A DNA stretch of 64,000 nucleotides, taken from assembly GCA_002840095.1 (NCBI GenBank), contig PGZL01000005.1, positions 186,001-250,000 on the forward strand, given 5' to 3'. This stretch comes from Gammaproteobacteria bacterium HGW-Gammaproteobacteria-1. Its GTDB lineage: Bacteria; Pseudomonadota; Gammaproteobacteria; Thiohalomonadales; Thiohalomonadaceae. A model generated the notes under the pieces. The model did no database searches. It was not told the DNA's origin and saw only the letters and a list, made by a program, of their open reading frames with translations. The translations under genes and the position numbers were made by a program. Numbering within the stretch: the stretch's first letter is position 1; each line of letters begins with the position of its first letter. Positions 9,332 to 19,140 of the stretch are shown here, piece after piece.

Positions 9332-10159
9332 ATGTCCGAATATGACCGTATAGCCAAGGCCATCGCGTATATCTCCAGTCATGCCGGCAGCCAGCCCTCC
9401 CTGGACGATGTCGCGGCGCACGTGCATCTCAGCGCCTACCATTTTCAGCGCCTGTTCGCCCGCTGGGCAGGCATTTCCCCAAAGCGATTCCTTCAGGTGC
9501 TTACCCTGGACAGGGCAAAACAATTGCTGCGCGAATCGCGTCCATTGACTGAGGTGTCCGACGCGGTGGGGCTAAGCGGTGCTTCGCGACTCTACGATCA
9601 CTTCGTACAGCTGGAGGCTGTGACGCCGGGAGAGTATCGCCGGTATGGAATCGGGTTGCGTGTCGAATACGGCATACATGACACGCCTTTCGGTAAGGTC
9701 TTCGTGGCGGTGACTCCACGCGGTATCTGCGCCCTCGCATTCATAGGCGATGAAGATCGTGACCTGCATATCGCAGAGTTGCATCTGAAGTGGCCACAAG
9801 CCGCCATTCATGAGAACCCGGGAAGTACACGCCCGGTGATCGATTCTATTGAGAAAGGCGGGGCTGCAGATCGGCCGCTTTCTCTGTTCGTCTCGGGCAC
9901 AAATTTCCAGATCAATGTATGGCGTGCACTGCTGCATATCCCGTCAGGCAGGGTGGCCAGCTATGGGGATGTGGCCAAGGCCATAGGGCATCCCCGTTCG
10001 GCACGAGCAGTGGGTAATGCAATAGGCATGAATCCTGTGGCTCTGCTTATTCCATGTCACCGGGTAATTGCCGAAACCGGCCAACTGGCCGGATATCGTT
10101 GGGGAGAGAACAGGAAGCAGGCCATATTGACATGGGAAATTGCCCGGCATGAGCGGTAG
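9332..10159 (+). CDS. AraC-type HTH fused to O6-methylguanine-DNA methyltransferase (Ada-like, lacking the Zn/Cys N-domain)
   Basis: 275 aa, with GGAGGCAG upstream of ATG 9332. Residues about 1-100 form an AraC HTH (LDDVAAHVHLSAYHFQRLF, LTLDRAKQLLRESR). The C-terminal half is a DNA-cysteine methyltransferase with the active-site PCHRVI (acceptor Cys at about residue 242) and the helix-turn-helix arginine-finger stretch SARAVGNAIG. It would remove O6-alkyl groups from guanine by suicide transfer. The N-terminal AdaA domain that accepts methyl phosphotriesters, and that makes E. coli Ada an activator, is absent, so autoregulation by methylation is doubtful. The downstream 200 bp hold no gene. 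Confidence 0.93.
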   Translation: MSEYDRIAKAIAYISSHAGSQPSLDDVAAHVHLSAYHFQRLFARWAGISPKRFLQVLTLDRAKQLLRESRPLTEVSDAVGLSGASRLYDHFVQLEAVTPGEYRRYGIGLRVEYGIHDTPFGKVFVAVTPRGICALAFIGDEDRDLHIAELHLKWPQAAIHENPGSTRPVIDSIEKGGAADRPLSLFVSGTNFQINVWRALLHIPSGRVASYGDVAKAIGHPRSARAVGNAIGMNPVALLIPCHRVIAETGQLAGYRWGENRKQAILTWEIARHER

Positions 10160-10295
10160 ACGGGCATTGCCAAGGACTCAACCATTGGAGGGGGCAGAAT
10201 ACAGATATGGATACGTTCCGGAACCAGGATGAGCCGTAAGCCATGTAGCAAATCCTGTATGTGATGCCACCTTGATTTCCGGGAGATATCTTGCT

Positions 10296-10323
10296 ATACC
10301 CATAAACTGCATGGGTATTATAA
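10296..10323. promoter_or_regulatory. ATACCCAT/ATGGGTAT inverted repeat upstream of candidate precursor gene
   Basis: ATACCCAT (10296-10303) and ATGGGTAT (10311-10318) face each other across 7 bp. The right arm is part of TGCATGGGTATTATAA (10308-10323), whose exact 16-bp reverse complement lies after the gene at 10556-10571. It could be an operator or an RNA hairpin in the leader. Confidence 0.6.
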
Positions 10324-10362
10324 AATGGATTGGACACCTATCGAAATATGAGAGGGAATATT

Positions 10363-10539
10363 ATGGAAGATAGAAGCAAACACCCCGGCAAAGAAAGTAA
10401 AACGTCAAAGTCGAAAGTGGGAAATCCGAAGGAGAGAATGGCCAGCCTGAAGGCCCAGGCCACGCTCACTGATGATGAGCACAATATCATCGGTTACTTC
10501 TCGGAGACCGTTGCCCAAAACTGTGAGAAGTCAACATAA
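10363..10539 (+). CDS. Candidate RiPP precursor peptide (58 aa)
   Basis: Starts at ATG 10363 after AGAGGGA (10351-10357), which sets the start; an upstream TTG in the ORF is unlikely. The N-terminal half is very basic and rich in Lys and Ser (KHPGKESKTSKSKVGN), a leader-like region. The C-terminal half contains TLTDDEHNIIGYFSETVAQN followed by CEKST, with the single Cys near the end. It lacks a signal peptide. A small peptide gene directly upstream of a SPASM radical SAM gene and a B12 radical SAM gene is the usual layout of RiPP loci; the precursor role is inferred from that position. I do not recognise a known precursor family. Confidence 0.6.
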   Translation: MEDRSKHPGKESKTSKSKVGNPKERMASLKAQATLTDDEHNIIGYFSETVAQNCEKST

Positions 10540-10555
10540 GTAGCTAGTTCGGGAC

Positions 10556-10571
10556 TTATAATACCCATGCA
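10556..10571. repeat. Right arm of a 16-bp perfect inverted repeat flanking the precursor gene
   Basis: TTATAATACCCATGCA is the exact reverse complement of 10308-10323. It lies between the small peptide gene and the radical SAM start and contains TATAAT, so it could also carry a -10 element for the radical SAM gene. Role unknown. Confidence 0.75.
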
Positions 10572-10617
10572 CTAACGCCAACTTCAGGCTTTGGATTTCG
10601 TGGCGCACGAGATACCG

Positions 10618-11778
10618 ATGTCACTTGCAATAGGCTCATTCGAAGTATCCAGTCTGCAAATACATGTCACTGAAAAGTGCAACCTCAGATGCAAGAATTG
10701 CTTTAATCAGAACACAAGCCAGGAGATTGGCGTCAGCTCATTCAAACGCCTGCATGACTCGGCCGACAGATCCGGGTTTTCTTCGATAACATTGACCGGC
10801 GGTGAACCACTGCTGCATAGCCATTTCTATGATTTGCTCGATGCAATCAAACTCCCGTTCAGCATATTTACAAACGGCCTGCGACTGAGGAAGAAGTCGT
10901 TTTTTAACGCCTTCTCTCATGCCATAAAAAACAAGAATCTCAAGCAAATCCAGGTGTCACTGGACAGCATTGGCAATAACCAGGCGTACCGCAGCGTTTC
11001 GTCCAGTCTCGTTTTGGAATCGATCAATGCGATAAAGAAACTCGATACCAGATGCGTTGTCGCGACATCGATCAATGGATGCAATATTCACGAAATACCA
11101 GTTTTGTATGACACTTTATGCAGCCTGGGGGTTGATGTCTGGCGCGTCTGCGTAACGTTTCCCGTCAGCCACAAAGGAATGACTGGCGCTGAGACATTAT
11201 CATTCGACGAACTGTCGGCCGGGCTGCACAAGGTTTTTTTGGCCAATCACGCCAATAACAACCCTATGAAAGTTGAAGTCAGCAACTATTGCTCAAGCAC
11301 ACCGCCGCCTGCCACAACCGAAAACATCAGGTTCGAAGCAATAGAACGCCACTTCGCAAGCAAAAACACATGCGCGGCTTGCAGCAAAAGTATGACGATT
11401 AAAAGTAATGGAGAGGTAAAGATATGCGACGCCTTGGGGGAGATGCCACATGGCAACTTGGCGTCATACGACTGGGACATAGGTAACGCCCTATCGCACA
11501 ACTCGGCTCTGCACAACAATATCATCAAATTCGATTCAATAAAAACAAACCGCCACTGCCTGTCGTGTAAATATCTATTAATCTGTCATGGAGGCTGCCT
11601 TGGAAACTCATATCGATGGATGAACACCCTCGACACACCGGATCCAATCGCATGCAACTTGATGGCACGTTCAGAATCGACCTTCGAGCTTCTTGGATAC
11701 AACAGGTTCATCAACACAAATGCGTGCCCACCATATCATTTAAATAGTTCTACAGAACCAATCAAAAAGGAAGCGTGA
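10618..11778 (+). CDS. Radical SAM/SPASM peptide maturase
   Basis: 386 aa from ATG 10618 (GAG 7 nt upstream); a TTG at 10591 is an alternative. The radical SAM motif CNLRCKNC has its cysteines at about residues 21, 25 and 28, followed by the GGEP motif (TLTGGEPLLHS). The C-terminal SPASM domain is complete: CAAC, GEVKIC (GX4C), then CX2CX5CX3C (CLSCKYLLICHGGC) and a last Cys (PIACN). SPASM enzymes bind auxiliary 4Fe-4S clusters and modify ribosomal peptides, forming thioether, C-C or C-O links. It sits between the 58-residue peptide gene and a B12 radical SAM gene and is AT-rich compared with the flanks. Substrate assignment is inferred from neighbourhood. Confidence 0.88.
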   Translation: MSLAIGSFEVSSLQIHVTEKCNLRCKNCFNQNTSQEIGVSSFKRLHDSADRSGFSSITLTGGEPLLHSHFYDLLDAIKLPFSIFTNGLRLRKKSFFNAFSHAIKNKNLKQIQVSLDSIGNNQAYRSVSSSLVLESINAIKKLDTRCVVATSINGCNIHEIPVLYDTLCSLGVDVWRVCVTFPVSHKGMTGAETLSFDELSAGLHKVFLANHANNNPMKVEVSNYCSSTPPPATTENIRFEAIERHFASKNTCAACSKSMTIKSNGEVKICDALGEMPHGNLASYDWDIGNALSHNSALHNNIIKFDSIKTNRHCLSCKYLLICHGGCLGNSYRWMNTLDTPDPIACNLMARSESTFELLGYNRFINTNACPPYHLNSSTEPIKKEA

Positions 11779-11782
11779 AACC

Positions 11783-13810
11783 GTGGCTGCAAATGGAATT
11801 GAAACGGCACTAATCTACCCGCCAATAGCGGATGTCACCCAGATGTACCCGGCCATTCCGTCGCTCGCGGCGTTTTTAAGCCACAACAACAAGGCCGTCA
11901 AACAATTCGACCTCAATATCGATTTTTACACCAGAATGCTGTCCACAGAGCGCATAAAGTATGCGTTCTATGAGTTACTGGAAAAAGAGCGCGACAATGA
12001 AGACGAGGCGCGTGTGCCGCAACATGTTATCGAGGTCGCAAAAATACTATACGGGAACACGGTAGAAAATATATCAGCCGCAATAAGCGAAATAAAGAAC
12101 GTATCGACGTACGAAGACATCAAGACCTACAGGTGGTGCACCAACATCATAGAAAACGCATTATTTATCGTGTCAGCACCCTTTCATCCTACAAGGATTG
12201 GTATTTTCTCCTATGACATGCGGTACTCCGTCGATAGTTCGGATGAAGTCAGGTCCGCCATACTCGACACAAGGGAAAATCCTTTTATTGACTATTTTCA
12301 CGATTCAATTGAAAGCGGAACACTAAGGGACATCCGCAAATTTGACTTGATCGGGGTTTCCGTCACCTACCAGAATCAGCTTATCCCCGCACTTACATTG
12401 GCAAAAGAAATACGAAGGAAACACCCCGCATGTAAACTGGTTATTGGGGGACAGTTTCTTACTCAATCCGTAATGCCATTGCTTAAGTCCTCAATCCTGT
12501 CAGAGTACTTCGATTATGTCATTACGCATGAAGGCGAAACGGCACTATTGAGGCTGGTTCAGTTCCTGGAAGGAGCCGGGAATGAAGGCAACATTCCAAA
12601 TTTTGTCAATTTGGACAGCAGCTCAGCGAAAGAGGAGTACGAAACCACCGCGACGCTATGCCGCGTACACACTGAAGACCTTGATGCACTGCCAACACCG
12701 GATTATTCCCAGTTTCCCCACAAGGAATATCTGTCACCGCTTGTGCTGCTGCTGGCCCCCACCAGGGGGTGTTACTGGAACAAGTGTTCATTTTGCGACA
12801 TATCGCCTTCCATGAAGAAGATGTACCGAGAACGTTCGGTGGAAAACGTGGTAAAAGACATTGCCCGGTTAAAAGAAGCGTATTCGACAAAATTCTTCAA
12901 TTTTTCAGTCGACGCCATCACCCCGAAGTATCTCAAGCATCTCGCCCAGGCACTGATTGACAATAAAACTGATGTCTTGTGGGGGGCTGAGCTGCGAATG
13001 GAAAAACAATTCGCCAAAGAGGAGTTCGCCGAGCTGCTCTATAACGCCGGTTTGCGCTACGTATTTTTCGGCTTTGAATCAGCAAGCCAGCGCGTCATAG
13101 ATTTGGTCAAAAAAGGGACGTCGGTTAACGCATCGGAAACGATGGTTCAAGTGTTCTCTAAATATGGAATAAAGATATATCTCGCCTGGATCGTTGGCTT
13201 GCCCGGCGAAATGGAAGAGGACTTTTGGGAAACCGTAGACTTCATTGACAGAAACAAGGAGCACATACACTCCTCTGGAGCGACGGAATTTTATTTGTCA
13301 ATCAATACCGACATCGGTTTGCGGCCACAAAAATATGGCATAACCATACTCGACAAAGATCTTGATCTGTCTGTATCACGCGATTATCTGCCAAACAAAG
13401 GATTCACTCAGCACGACGCCAAGCATTTTACCAAAGTCGCACGAATTTTTCTCGAAGATACATTCACGCTTTTTACTACTGGCGGATTGAATGCGCACTC
13501 GTTCCTCTCTTCATTAGTGATGCCTTCTTCATTGCGCGGCGATCACTTTGACATGGAGTCATTATCGACTTACAAACCGATAGATACTTTATTGGTCATA
13601 CAATCAAATGCGCTGAAAGAGAAGTGGTTTCTATTCGACACCATCACACAAAAGCTCTTGCTTGCCAACAAACGCAACGTGGACATAATCAGGAACACGC
13701 CAAACGAACCAACCGATAAAGACTTTGCTTTTTACAGGATGTTGTTCAACAACAACCTGTTAACCAAGCAACCGGCAGGGCACCGCCGGTTTTCGGACGG
13801 CAAGGCATAA
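11783..13810 (+). CDS. B12-binding-domain radical SAM protein (candidate peptide methyltransferase/maturase)
   Basis: 675 aa from GTG 11783, with AAGGAAG upstream overlapping the end of the SPASM gene; 4 nt separate the two genes. A Rossmann-like cobalamin-binding-type domain is seen around residues 180-260 (FDLIGVSVTYQNQLIPALTL, KLVIGGQF, ITHEGETALL). No DxHxxG lower-ligand motif is visible, so the cobalamin could bind base-off. The radical SAM motif RGCYWNKCSFC has CX4CX2C spacing (cysteines at about 330, 335 and 338) rather than CX3CX2C. A TIM-barrel follows, then a C-terminal extension of about 190 residues. Such enzymes often methylate unactivated carbons of peptides. Together with the SPASM enzyme it forms a two-enzyme maturation cassette. 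Confidence 0.85.
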   Translation: MAANGIETALIYPPIADVTQMYPAIPSLAAFLSHNNKAVKQFDLNIDFYTRMLSTERIKYAFYELLEKERDNEDEARVPQHVIEVAKILYGNTVENISAAISEIKNVSTYEDIKTYRWCTNIIENALFIVSAPFHPTRIGIFSYDMRYSVDSSDEVRSAILDTRENPFIDYFHDSIESGTLRDIRKFDLIGVSVTYQNQLIPALTLAKEIRRKHPACKLVIGGQFLTQSVMPLLKSSILSEYFDYVITHEGETALLRLVQFLEGAGNEGNIPNFVNLDSSSAKEEYETTATLCRVHTEDLDALPTPDYSQFPHKEYLSPLVLLLAPTRGCYWNKCSFCDISPSMKKMYRERSVENVVKDIARLKEAYSTKFFNFSVDAITPKYLKHLAQALIDNKTDVLWGAELRMEKQFAKEEFAELLYNAGLRYVFFGFESASQRVIDLVKKGTSVNASETMVQVFSKYGIKIYLAWIVGLPGEMEEDFWETVDFIDRNKEHIHSSGATEFYLSINTDIGLRPQKYGITILDKDLDLSVSRDYLPNKGFTQHDAKHFTKVARIFLEDTFTLFTTGGLNAHSFLSSLVMPSSLRGDHFDMESLSTYKPIDTLLVIQSNALKEKWFLFDTITQKLLLANKRNVDIIRNTPNEPTDKDFAFYRMLFNNNLLTKQPAGHRRFSDGKA

Positions 13811-13849
13811 GGATAGTATTCCGGGGCGGCATCCGAAAGATCGGGAAAC

Positions 13850-14305
13850 ATGAAACCGACTATTAATGTGAGTGCGATGGAGCGCGGAAAGCTGCTCCTG
13901 TTCAAAAACCTGTTCCTGGCGGCTGCATTGTGGAATCTGGCCGGGGCGGGATTCGGTTACTTCAATACGGCCTTTACCTTCGAGCAATTCTTTGGAAGGG
14001 AGCTGGCGGATCCCCTGATCCACGAGATCTACCGGGGCGCCTGGGGCACCACGCTGGTCTACTTCATCGGCTACCTGATCGTGGCGCACAATCCAGTCAG
14101 GCATGTGGGCATAGTCATCGTCGGCGGCATCGGCAAGCTCGGATACGTGGTCAATCTGCTGAAGCTGTACCTCTCCGGCATCGCCAACCCGGTGGTTCTC
14201 GTCGTTGTCGGCGGTGACGCTCTGTTTCTCCTGTTCTTTGCCTATTACTTTTTAGAGCTGTACCGGACGAGGCACAGGAACGACGAACAAAACATCCATT
14301 CATAG
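13850..14305 (+). CDS. Four-helix integral membrane protein, unknown function
   Basis: 151 aa. Four hydrophobic segments can be seen (around residues 20-38, 66-82, 87-108 and 113-137), with a charged C-terminal tail RTRHRNDEQ. This size and layout match small inner-membrane proteins annotated only as hypothetical. It is GC-rich like the chromosome, so it is not part of the AT-rich radical SAM island 40 bp upstream. A downstream start at the ATG for residue 10 is possible. It is followed by a strong terminator at 14408. Confidence 0.65.
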   Translation: MKPTINVSAMERGKLLLFKNLFLAAALWNLAGAGFGYFNTAFTFEQFFGRELADPLIHEIYRGAWGTTLVYFIGYLIVAHNPVRHVGIVIVGGIGKLGYVVNLLKLYLSGIANPVVLVVVGGDALFLLFFAYYFLELYRTRHRNDEQNIHS

Positions 14306-14407
14306 GCGCGAAAAGCACCATCAGCGGCGCCATCGTGGCGTTCCAGGACAGGCGGAACAGCTCACTGTGTTCCTGTCGCCGGTACGTTGACAAAATATGG
14401 ACGTAAA

Positions 14408-14437
14408 AAAAGCCGGTCATATCTGACCGGCTTTTTT
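14408..14437. terminator. Strong bidirectional intrinsic terminator
   Basis: AAAGCCGGTCA, loop TATC, TGACCGGCTTT, flanked by an A run on the left and a T run on the right. It lies between convergent genes (13850-14305 plus, 14453-14641 minus) and serves both. Confidence 0.93.
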
Positions 14438-14452
14438 ATCGGCACGCGTAAT

Positions 14453-14641
14453 CTAATTTCGTGCAGCCTGCACGATCACGACGATGAGCGACACCAGGGC
14501 AATGACACCACAGGTAATAGCCGCAGCCATATACGCACCCTGGTTACTGTCGCCGCCGACGGCGGACAGTATGCCAAACACGATAGCCAGTACTCCGCCG
14601 ACGATAAGGCTACCCACCCCGAATTTGGTACTCGTTTGCAT
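14453..14641 (-). CDS. Small two-TM membrane protein
   Basis: 62 aa with GGAGA before the ATG on the minus strand. Two hydrophobic helices (about 9-29 and 37-58) are separated by a short polar loop GGDSNQGAY, and the tail is short (QAARN). It resembles small stress-type membrane proteins (Aha-, YtxH- or DUF-type), but I cannot name a family. It ends convergently at the terminator at 14408-14437. The 240 bp upstream hold no other gene that I can support. Confidence 0.65.
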   Translation of the reverse strand: MQTSTKFGVGSLIVGGVLAIVFGILSAVGGDSNQGAYMAAAITCGVIALVSLIVVIVQAARN

Positions 14642-14880
14642 AGCAGAATCTCCATTTCTCTTGATGTTCGAGGCGTATGTCGCCTCTACCTTTCCTGAAG
14701 CACGCTGACGCGTGCACCAGGATGATACCGTCGCAGATTTTGTCCGAAAGGACTGTCGGTTGTTCCCGTGGATTTATGTAGGAACCGTATTACATCATGG
14801 CGTCCGGTACCATTCCGGGCGGCTGTCCCTGCTGGTACATGTCATCGATTGTATGGAAAGGGGAATTGCCGACTTTCTAC

Positions 14881-15234
14881 CTAACCCAGCTCCGCCATCT
14901 CGCTGTCGCTGAATACCCGGGAGCGGGTGAGGAAGGCCTTGCCTTCCGGGCCTTCGAGGGAGAAGGTGCCGCCGTGGCCTTCGGTCACGTCGATGATCAG
15001 TTGGGTGTGCTTCCAGTACTGGTATTGCGACTTGCTGATGTAGAAGGGGCAGCCGCCGATGTCGCCGAGGTATTCATCGCCGGCACCGATGGTGAGCTCA
15101 CCGGGCAGATAGCAGTTGGCGGCGCTGTTGTCGCAGCAGCCGCCGGACTGGTGGAACAGCAGTTCGCCGTGCTTTTGCTTCAGGGATTCGATCAGTTCCA
15201 GGGCGGCGTCGGTGGCGATGACTTTCTCTACCAT
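14881..15234 (-). CDS. DUF779 protein, partner of aldehyde dehydrogenase
   Basis: 117 aa; the start is fixed by AGGAGGAGAC before the ATG. The DUF779 signature is clear: FHQSGGCCDNSAANCYLPGE with clustered cysteines, then GDIGGCPFYISKSQYQYWKHTQ and the C-terminal GHGGTFSLEGPEG. The family is found next to acetaldehyde dehydrogenases; its biochemical role is not settled, but a metal-binding or protective role is often suggested from the Cys cluster. Second gene of the ald operon; a GC-rich hairpin lies between the two. Confidence 0.9.
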   Translation of the reverse strand: MVEKVIATDAALELIESLKQKHGELLFHQSGGCCDNSAANCYLPGELTIGAGDEYLGDIGGCPFYISKSQYQYWKHTQLIIDVTEGHGGTFSLEGPEGKAFLTRSRVFSDSEMAELG

Positions 15235-15249
15235 GTCTCCTCCTGATGG

Positions 15250-15273
15250 GGCGGGGCGGTCGCCCGCCCCGCC
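15250..15273. other. GC-rich 10-bp hairpin between ald and DUF779 gene
   Basis: GGCGGGGCGG, loop TCGC, CCGCCCCGCC. It has no T tract and lies within the presumed ald-DUF779 transcript. It could stabilise the upstream message or lower readthrough into the DUF779 gene. Confidence 0.55.
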
Positions 15274-15296
15274 AGGGGTTTGCCGGACGGTCCTGC

Positions 15297-16817
<1,521 letters not shown>

Positions 16818-16878
16818 TGTTCGTCTCCTCTCGGTGGTTTGGTCGCGGTGATGACCGCGGTGTTGCAGACCGTTTGGG

Positions 16879-16893
16879 TCAAGTTCCGTGCCA
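16879..16893 (-). promoter_or_regulatory. Sigma-54 promoter for the aldehyde dehydrogenase operon
   Basis: Read on the minus strand it is TGGCACGGAACTTGA, with TGGCAC at -24, five bases and TTGA at -12 (consensus TGGCAC-N5-TTGC). The transcript would begin about 50 bp upstream of ATG 16817. The divergent gene is a sigma-54 activator, which supports the call. Confidence 0.8.
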
Positions 16894-16986
16894 TCACAGG
16901 AGAGAACGCTAATGTATTGAATTCATTGTTCTTGTTGTTTATGCGACCGGGCCGCGGCCAGGCCATGCAACGTTCCATGCCGCAAC

Positions 16987-17007
16987 ACTGTCACATAATG
17001 AGACAGT
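16987..17007. promoter_or_regulatory. Candidate enhancer (UAS) for the sigma-54 activator
   Basis: Interrupted palindrome ACTGTC-ACATAATGA-GACAGT in the divergent intergenic region, about 100 bp upstream of the -24/-12 promoter, the usual place for an AcoR-type activator site. A further half-site GACTGTCATG lies near 17040. Confidence 0.55.
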
Positions 17008-17101
17008 CGGATGCCGTTTCCCCTATAGCCGTTGCGCCCGACTGTCATGTCCTTATACTGGCCGGACCAGGCTGATTTCCCCCGCACCCGAGGAGAACCA
17101 C

Positions 17102-19006
17102 GTGAGCATTCCCATCGCCACGACGGACCTGCGCAAGGCACGCATGCACCTGCTGGAGCATGGCGACTGTCCGCCCGACATCATTGATGAACGCATTGCC
17201 CGCTCATGGCGGCGCAGCCTGGCGGCAGGACTGTCGCCCATAGGCCGGCTGGCCACGGCCGATGCCGTCAGCGGGGGCAACCTGCGCGAGATGCTGGCCC
17301 GCAACCACGACCTGCTGGCCCATGCCCGCCCGGTGATGGAGTATCTCCATGAACAGATGCGCCACAGCCACAGCATGATCATCCTGGCCGATCGGCGCGC
17401 CACGCTGATGCAGACCCTGGGCGACGTCGATTTCCTGACCAAGGCCGAGCGCGTGGCACTTTCGGTGGGCGCTTCCTGGCAGGAGTGCTATCGCGGCACC
17501 AACGCCATCGGCACCTCGCTGGCAGAGGCGGGCAACGTCGAGATCAACGGCGCCGAGCATTTTCTCGAACGCAACGGTTTCCTCACCTGTGCCGCGGCAC
17601 CGATCATGGCGGCCGACGGCAGCATGCTGGGGGTCATCGACGTCTCGGGCGATCAGCGCAGCCGTCATCCGCACACGCTGGGACTGGTCGGCATCGCCGC
17701 CCGCATGATCGAGAACCGCATGGTCATCGCGGACAGCCGCCAGTACATGCGCCTCCACCTGCACGCCTATCCGGAAGGTATCGGCTCGGTGGCCGAGGGC
17801 ATCATCACGCTGACGGAGGAGGGGACGATCGTCGGCGCCAACCGTGCCGCGCTCTCCATGCTGCACCTGAGCCCCTACGATCTGGGGGCGATGCCGCTGG
17901 GCCGGTGCATCGACATGCGCCTCGACGAGCTGCTGGCGCGCCGGCGGCGCCATTCCGATCAGCCGCTCCAAATCCATCTCCATGACGGCTCGACCCTGTT
18001 CGCGCAGCTCCACGTGGAGCAGGCGGCACTCACCATTCCGTCGTCGCCGCCGGCGCCCGCCCGGCCGGATGATGCCCTGGCCGCGCTGGATACCGGCGAT
18101 GCCGGCTGGCGCAGCGCGGCCGACAAGGCCAGGCGCATCGCCGGCAAGCCCATCCCGCTGTTGATTCAGGGCGAATCGGGGGTCGGCAAGGAATATTTCG
18201 CGCGCGCCGTGCATGACAGCGGCCCGCGCCGCGACGGCCCGTTCGTGGCCATCAACTGCGCCGCGCTGCCGGAAAACCTCATCGAGGCGGAGCTGTTCGG
18301 CTACAGCGCCGGCGCCTTCACCGGAGCCCGGCGCGACGGCTGCCAGGGGCGCCTGCGCGAAGCGCACGGCGGCACGCTGTTCCTGGATGAGATCGGCGAC
18401 ATGCCGCTGTCGATGCAGACCCGCCTGCTGCGCGTGCTGCAGGAGCGCCAGGTGTCGCCGCTAGGCGGCAGCCGCCCGGTCGAGGTCGATTTCACCCTGA
18501 TCTGCGCCACCCACTGCAACCTGCGCGCAGCCATGGACAACGGCACATTCCGCAGCGACCTCTACTACCGCATCAACGGTCTCACCGTCAGTCTGCCGGC
18601 CCTGCACGAGCGGACCGATTTCCAGGTGTTGACCGAGCGCCTGCTCGCCGCCATCAACCCCGACCGTCCCGTCGCTCTCTCGCCCGGCGTGCTGGCCCGT
18701 TTCGTTCACCATCCCTGGCCGGGCAATCTGCGCCAATATGCCAACGTGCTGCGTACCGCCAGCGCCATGCTGGACGGACATGAAGAGTACATCGACTGGC
18801 AACACCTTCCCGAGGATCTGCTGGAAGAGCTGACCGACCTGCCCGATCTCCCCGCGGACACCCGCTGGCTGCCGCAGAATCTCGAAGAGCTGTCCCTTAC
18901 TGCGATTCGCCAGACACTGACGGAGTGTCGCGGCAATGTCTCCAGGGCGGCGCGGCTGCTGGGCATCAGCCGCCAGACGCTTTACCGCAAACTGAAAACC
19001 CATTAA
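17102..19006 (+). CDS. Sigma-54-dependent transcriptional activator, AcoR family
   Basis: 634 aa from GTG 17102 with GGAG 6 nt upstream. Order of domains: N-terminal AcoR-type region with ERIARSWRRSL, a GAF sensory domain (about 80-220, including CYRGTNAIGTSL), a PAS-like linker, then the AAA+ core with Walker A GESGVGKEYF, the sigma-54 contact loop GAFTGAR and Walker B LFLDEIGD, and a C-terminal Fis-type HTH (NVSRAARLLGISRQTLYRKL). It presumably senses acetaldehyde or an alcohol-derived signal and activates the divergent aldehyde dehydrogenase operon by acting on sigma-54 RNA polymerase. Confidence 0.93.
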   Translation: MSIPIATTDLRKARMHLLEHGDCPPDIIDERIARSWRRSLAAGLSPIGRLATADAVSGGNLREMLARNHDLLAHARPVMEYLHEQMRHSHSMIILADRRATLMQTLGDVDFLTKAERVALSVGASWQECYRGTNAIGTSLAEAGNVEINGAEHFLERNGFLTCAAAPIMAADGSMLGVIDVSGDQRSRHPHTLGLVGIAARMIENRMVIADSRQYMRLHLHAYPEGIGSVAEGIITLTEEGTIVGANRAALSMLHLSPYDLGAMPLGRCIDMRLDELLARRRRHSDQPLQIHLHDGSTLFAQLHVEQAALTIPSSPPAPARPDDALAALDTGDAGWRSAADKARRIAGKPIPLLIQGESGVGKEYFARAVHDSGPRRDGPFVAINCAALPENLIEAELFGYSAGAFTGARRDGCQGRLREAHGGTLFLDEIGDMPLSMQTRLLRVLQERQVSPLGGSRPVEVDFTLICATHCNLRAAMDNGTFRSDLYYRINGLTVSLPALHERTDFQVLTERLLAAINPDRPVALSPGVLARFVHHPWPGNLRQYANVLRTASAMLDGHEEYIDWQHLPEDLLEELTDLPDLPADTRWLPQNLEELSLTAIRQTLTECRGNVSRAARLLGISRQTLYRKLKTH

Positions 19007-19140
19007 CGGAGTATGTGCTGCGACCCGCAGCGCGTCACTCCGTACCGCTTGCTCCGCCACTGGCTGCAGAATGCCGAAGGGCAAGGCCTGCGAGCATGAA
19101 AAGGCGTGATGGAAAAGGGGACTGCGGCCCGAGGCCGTCA

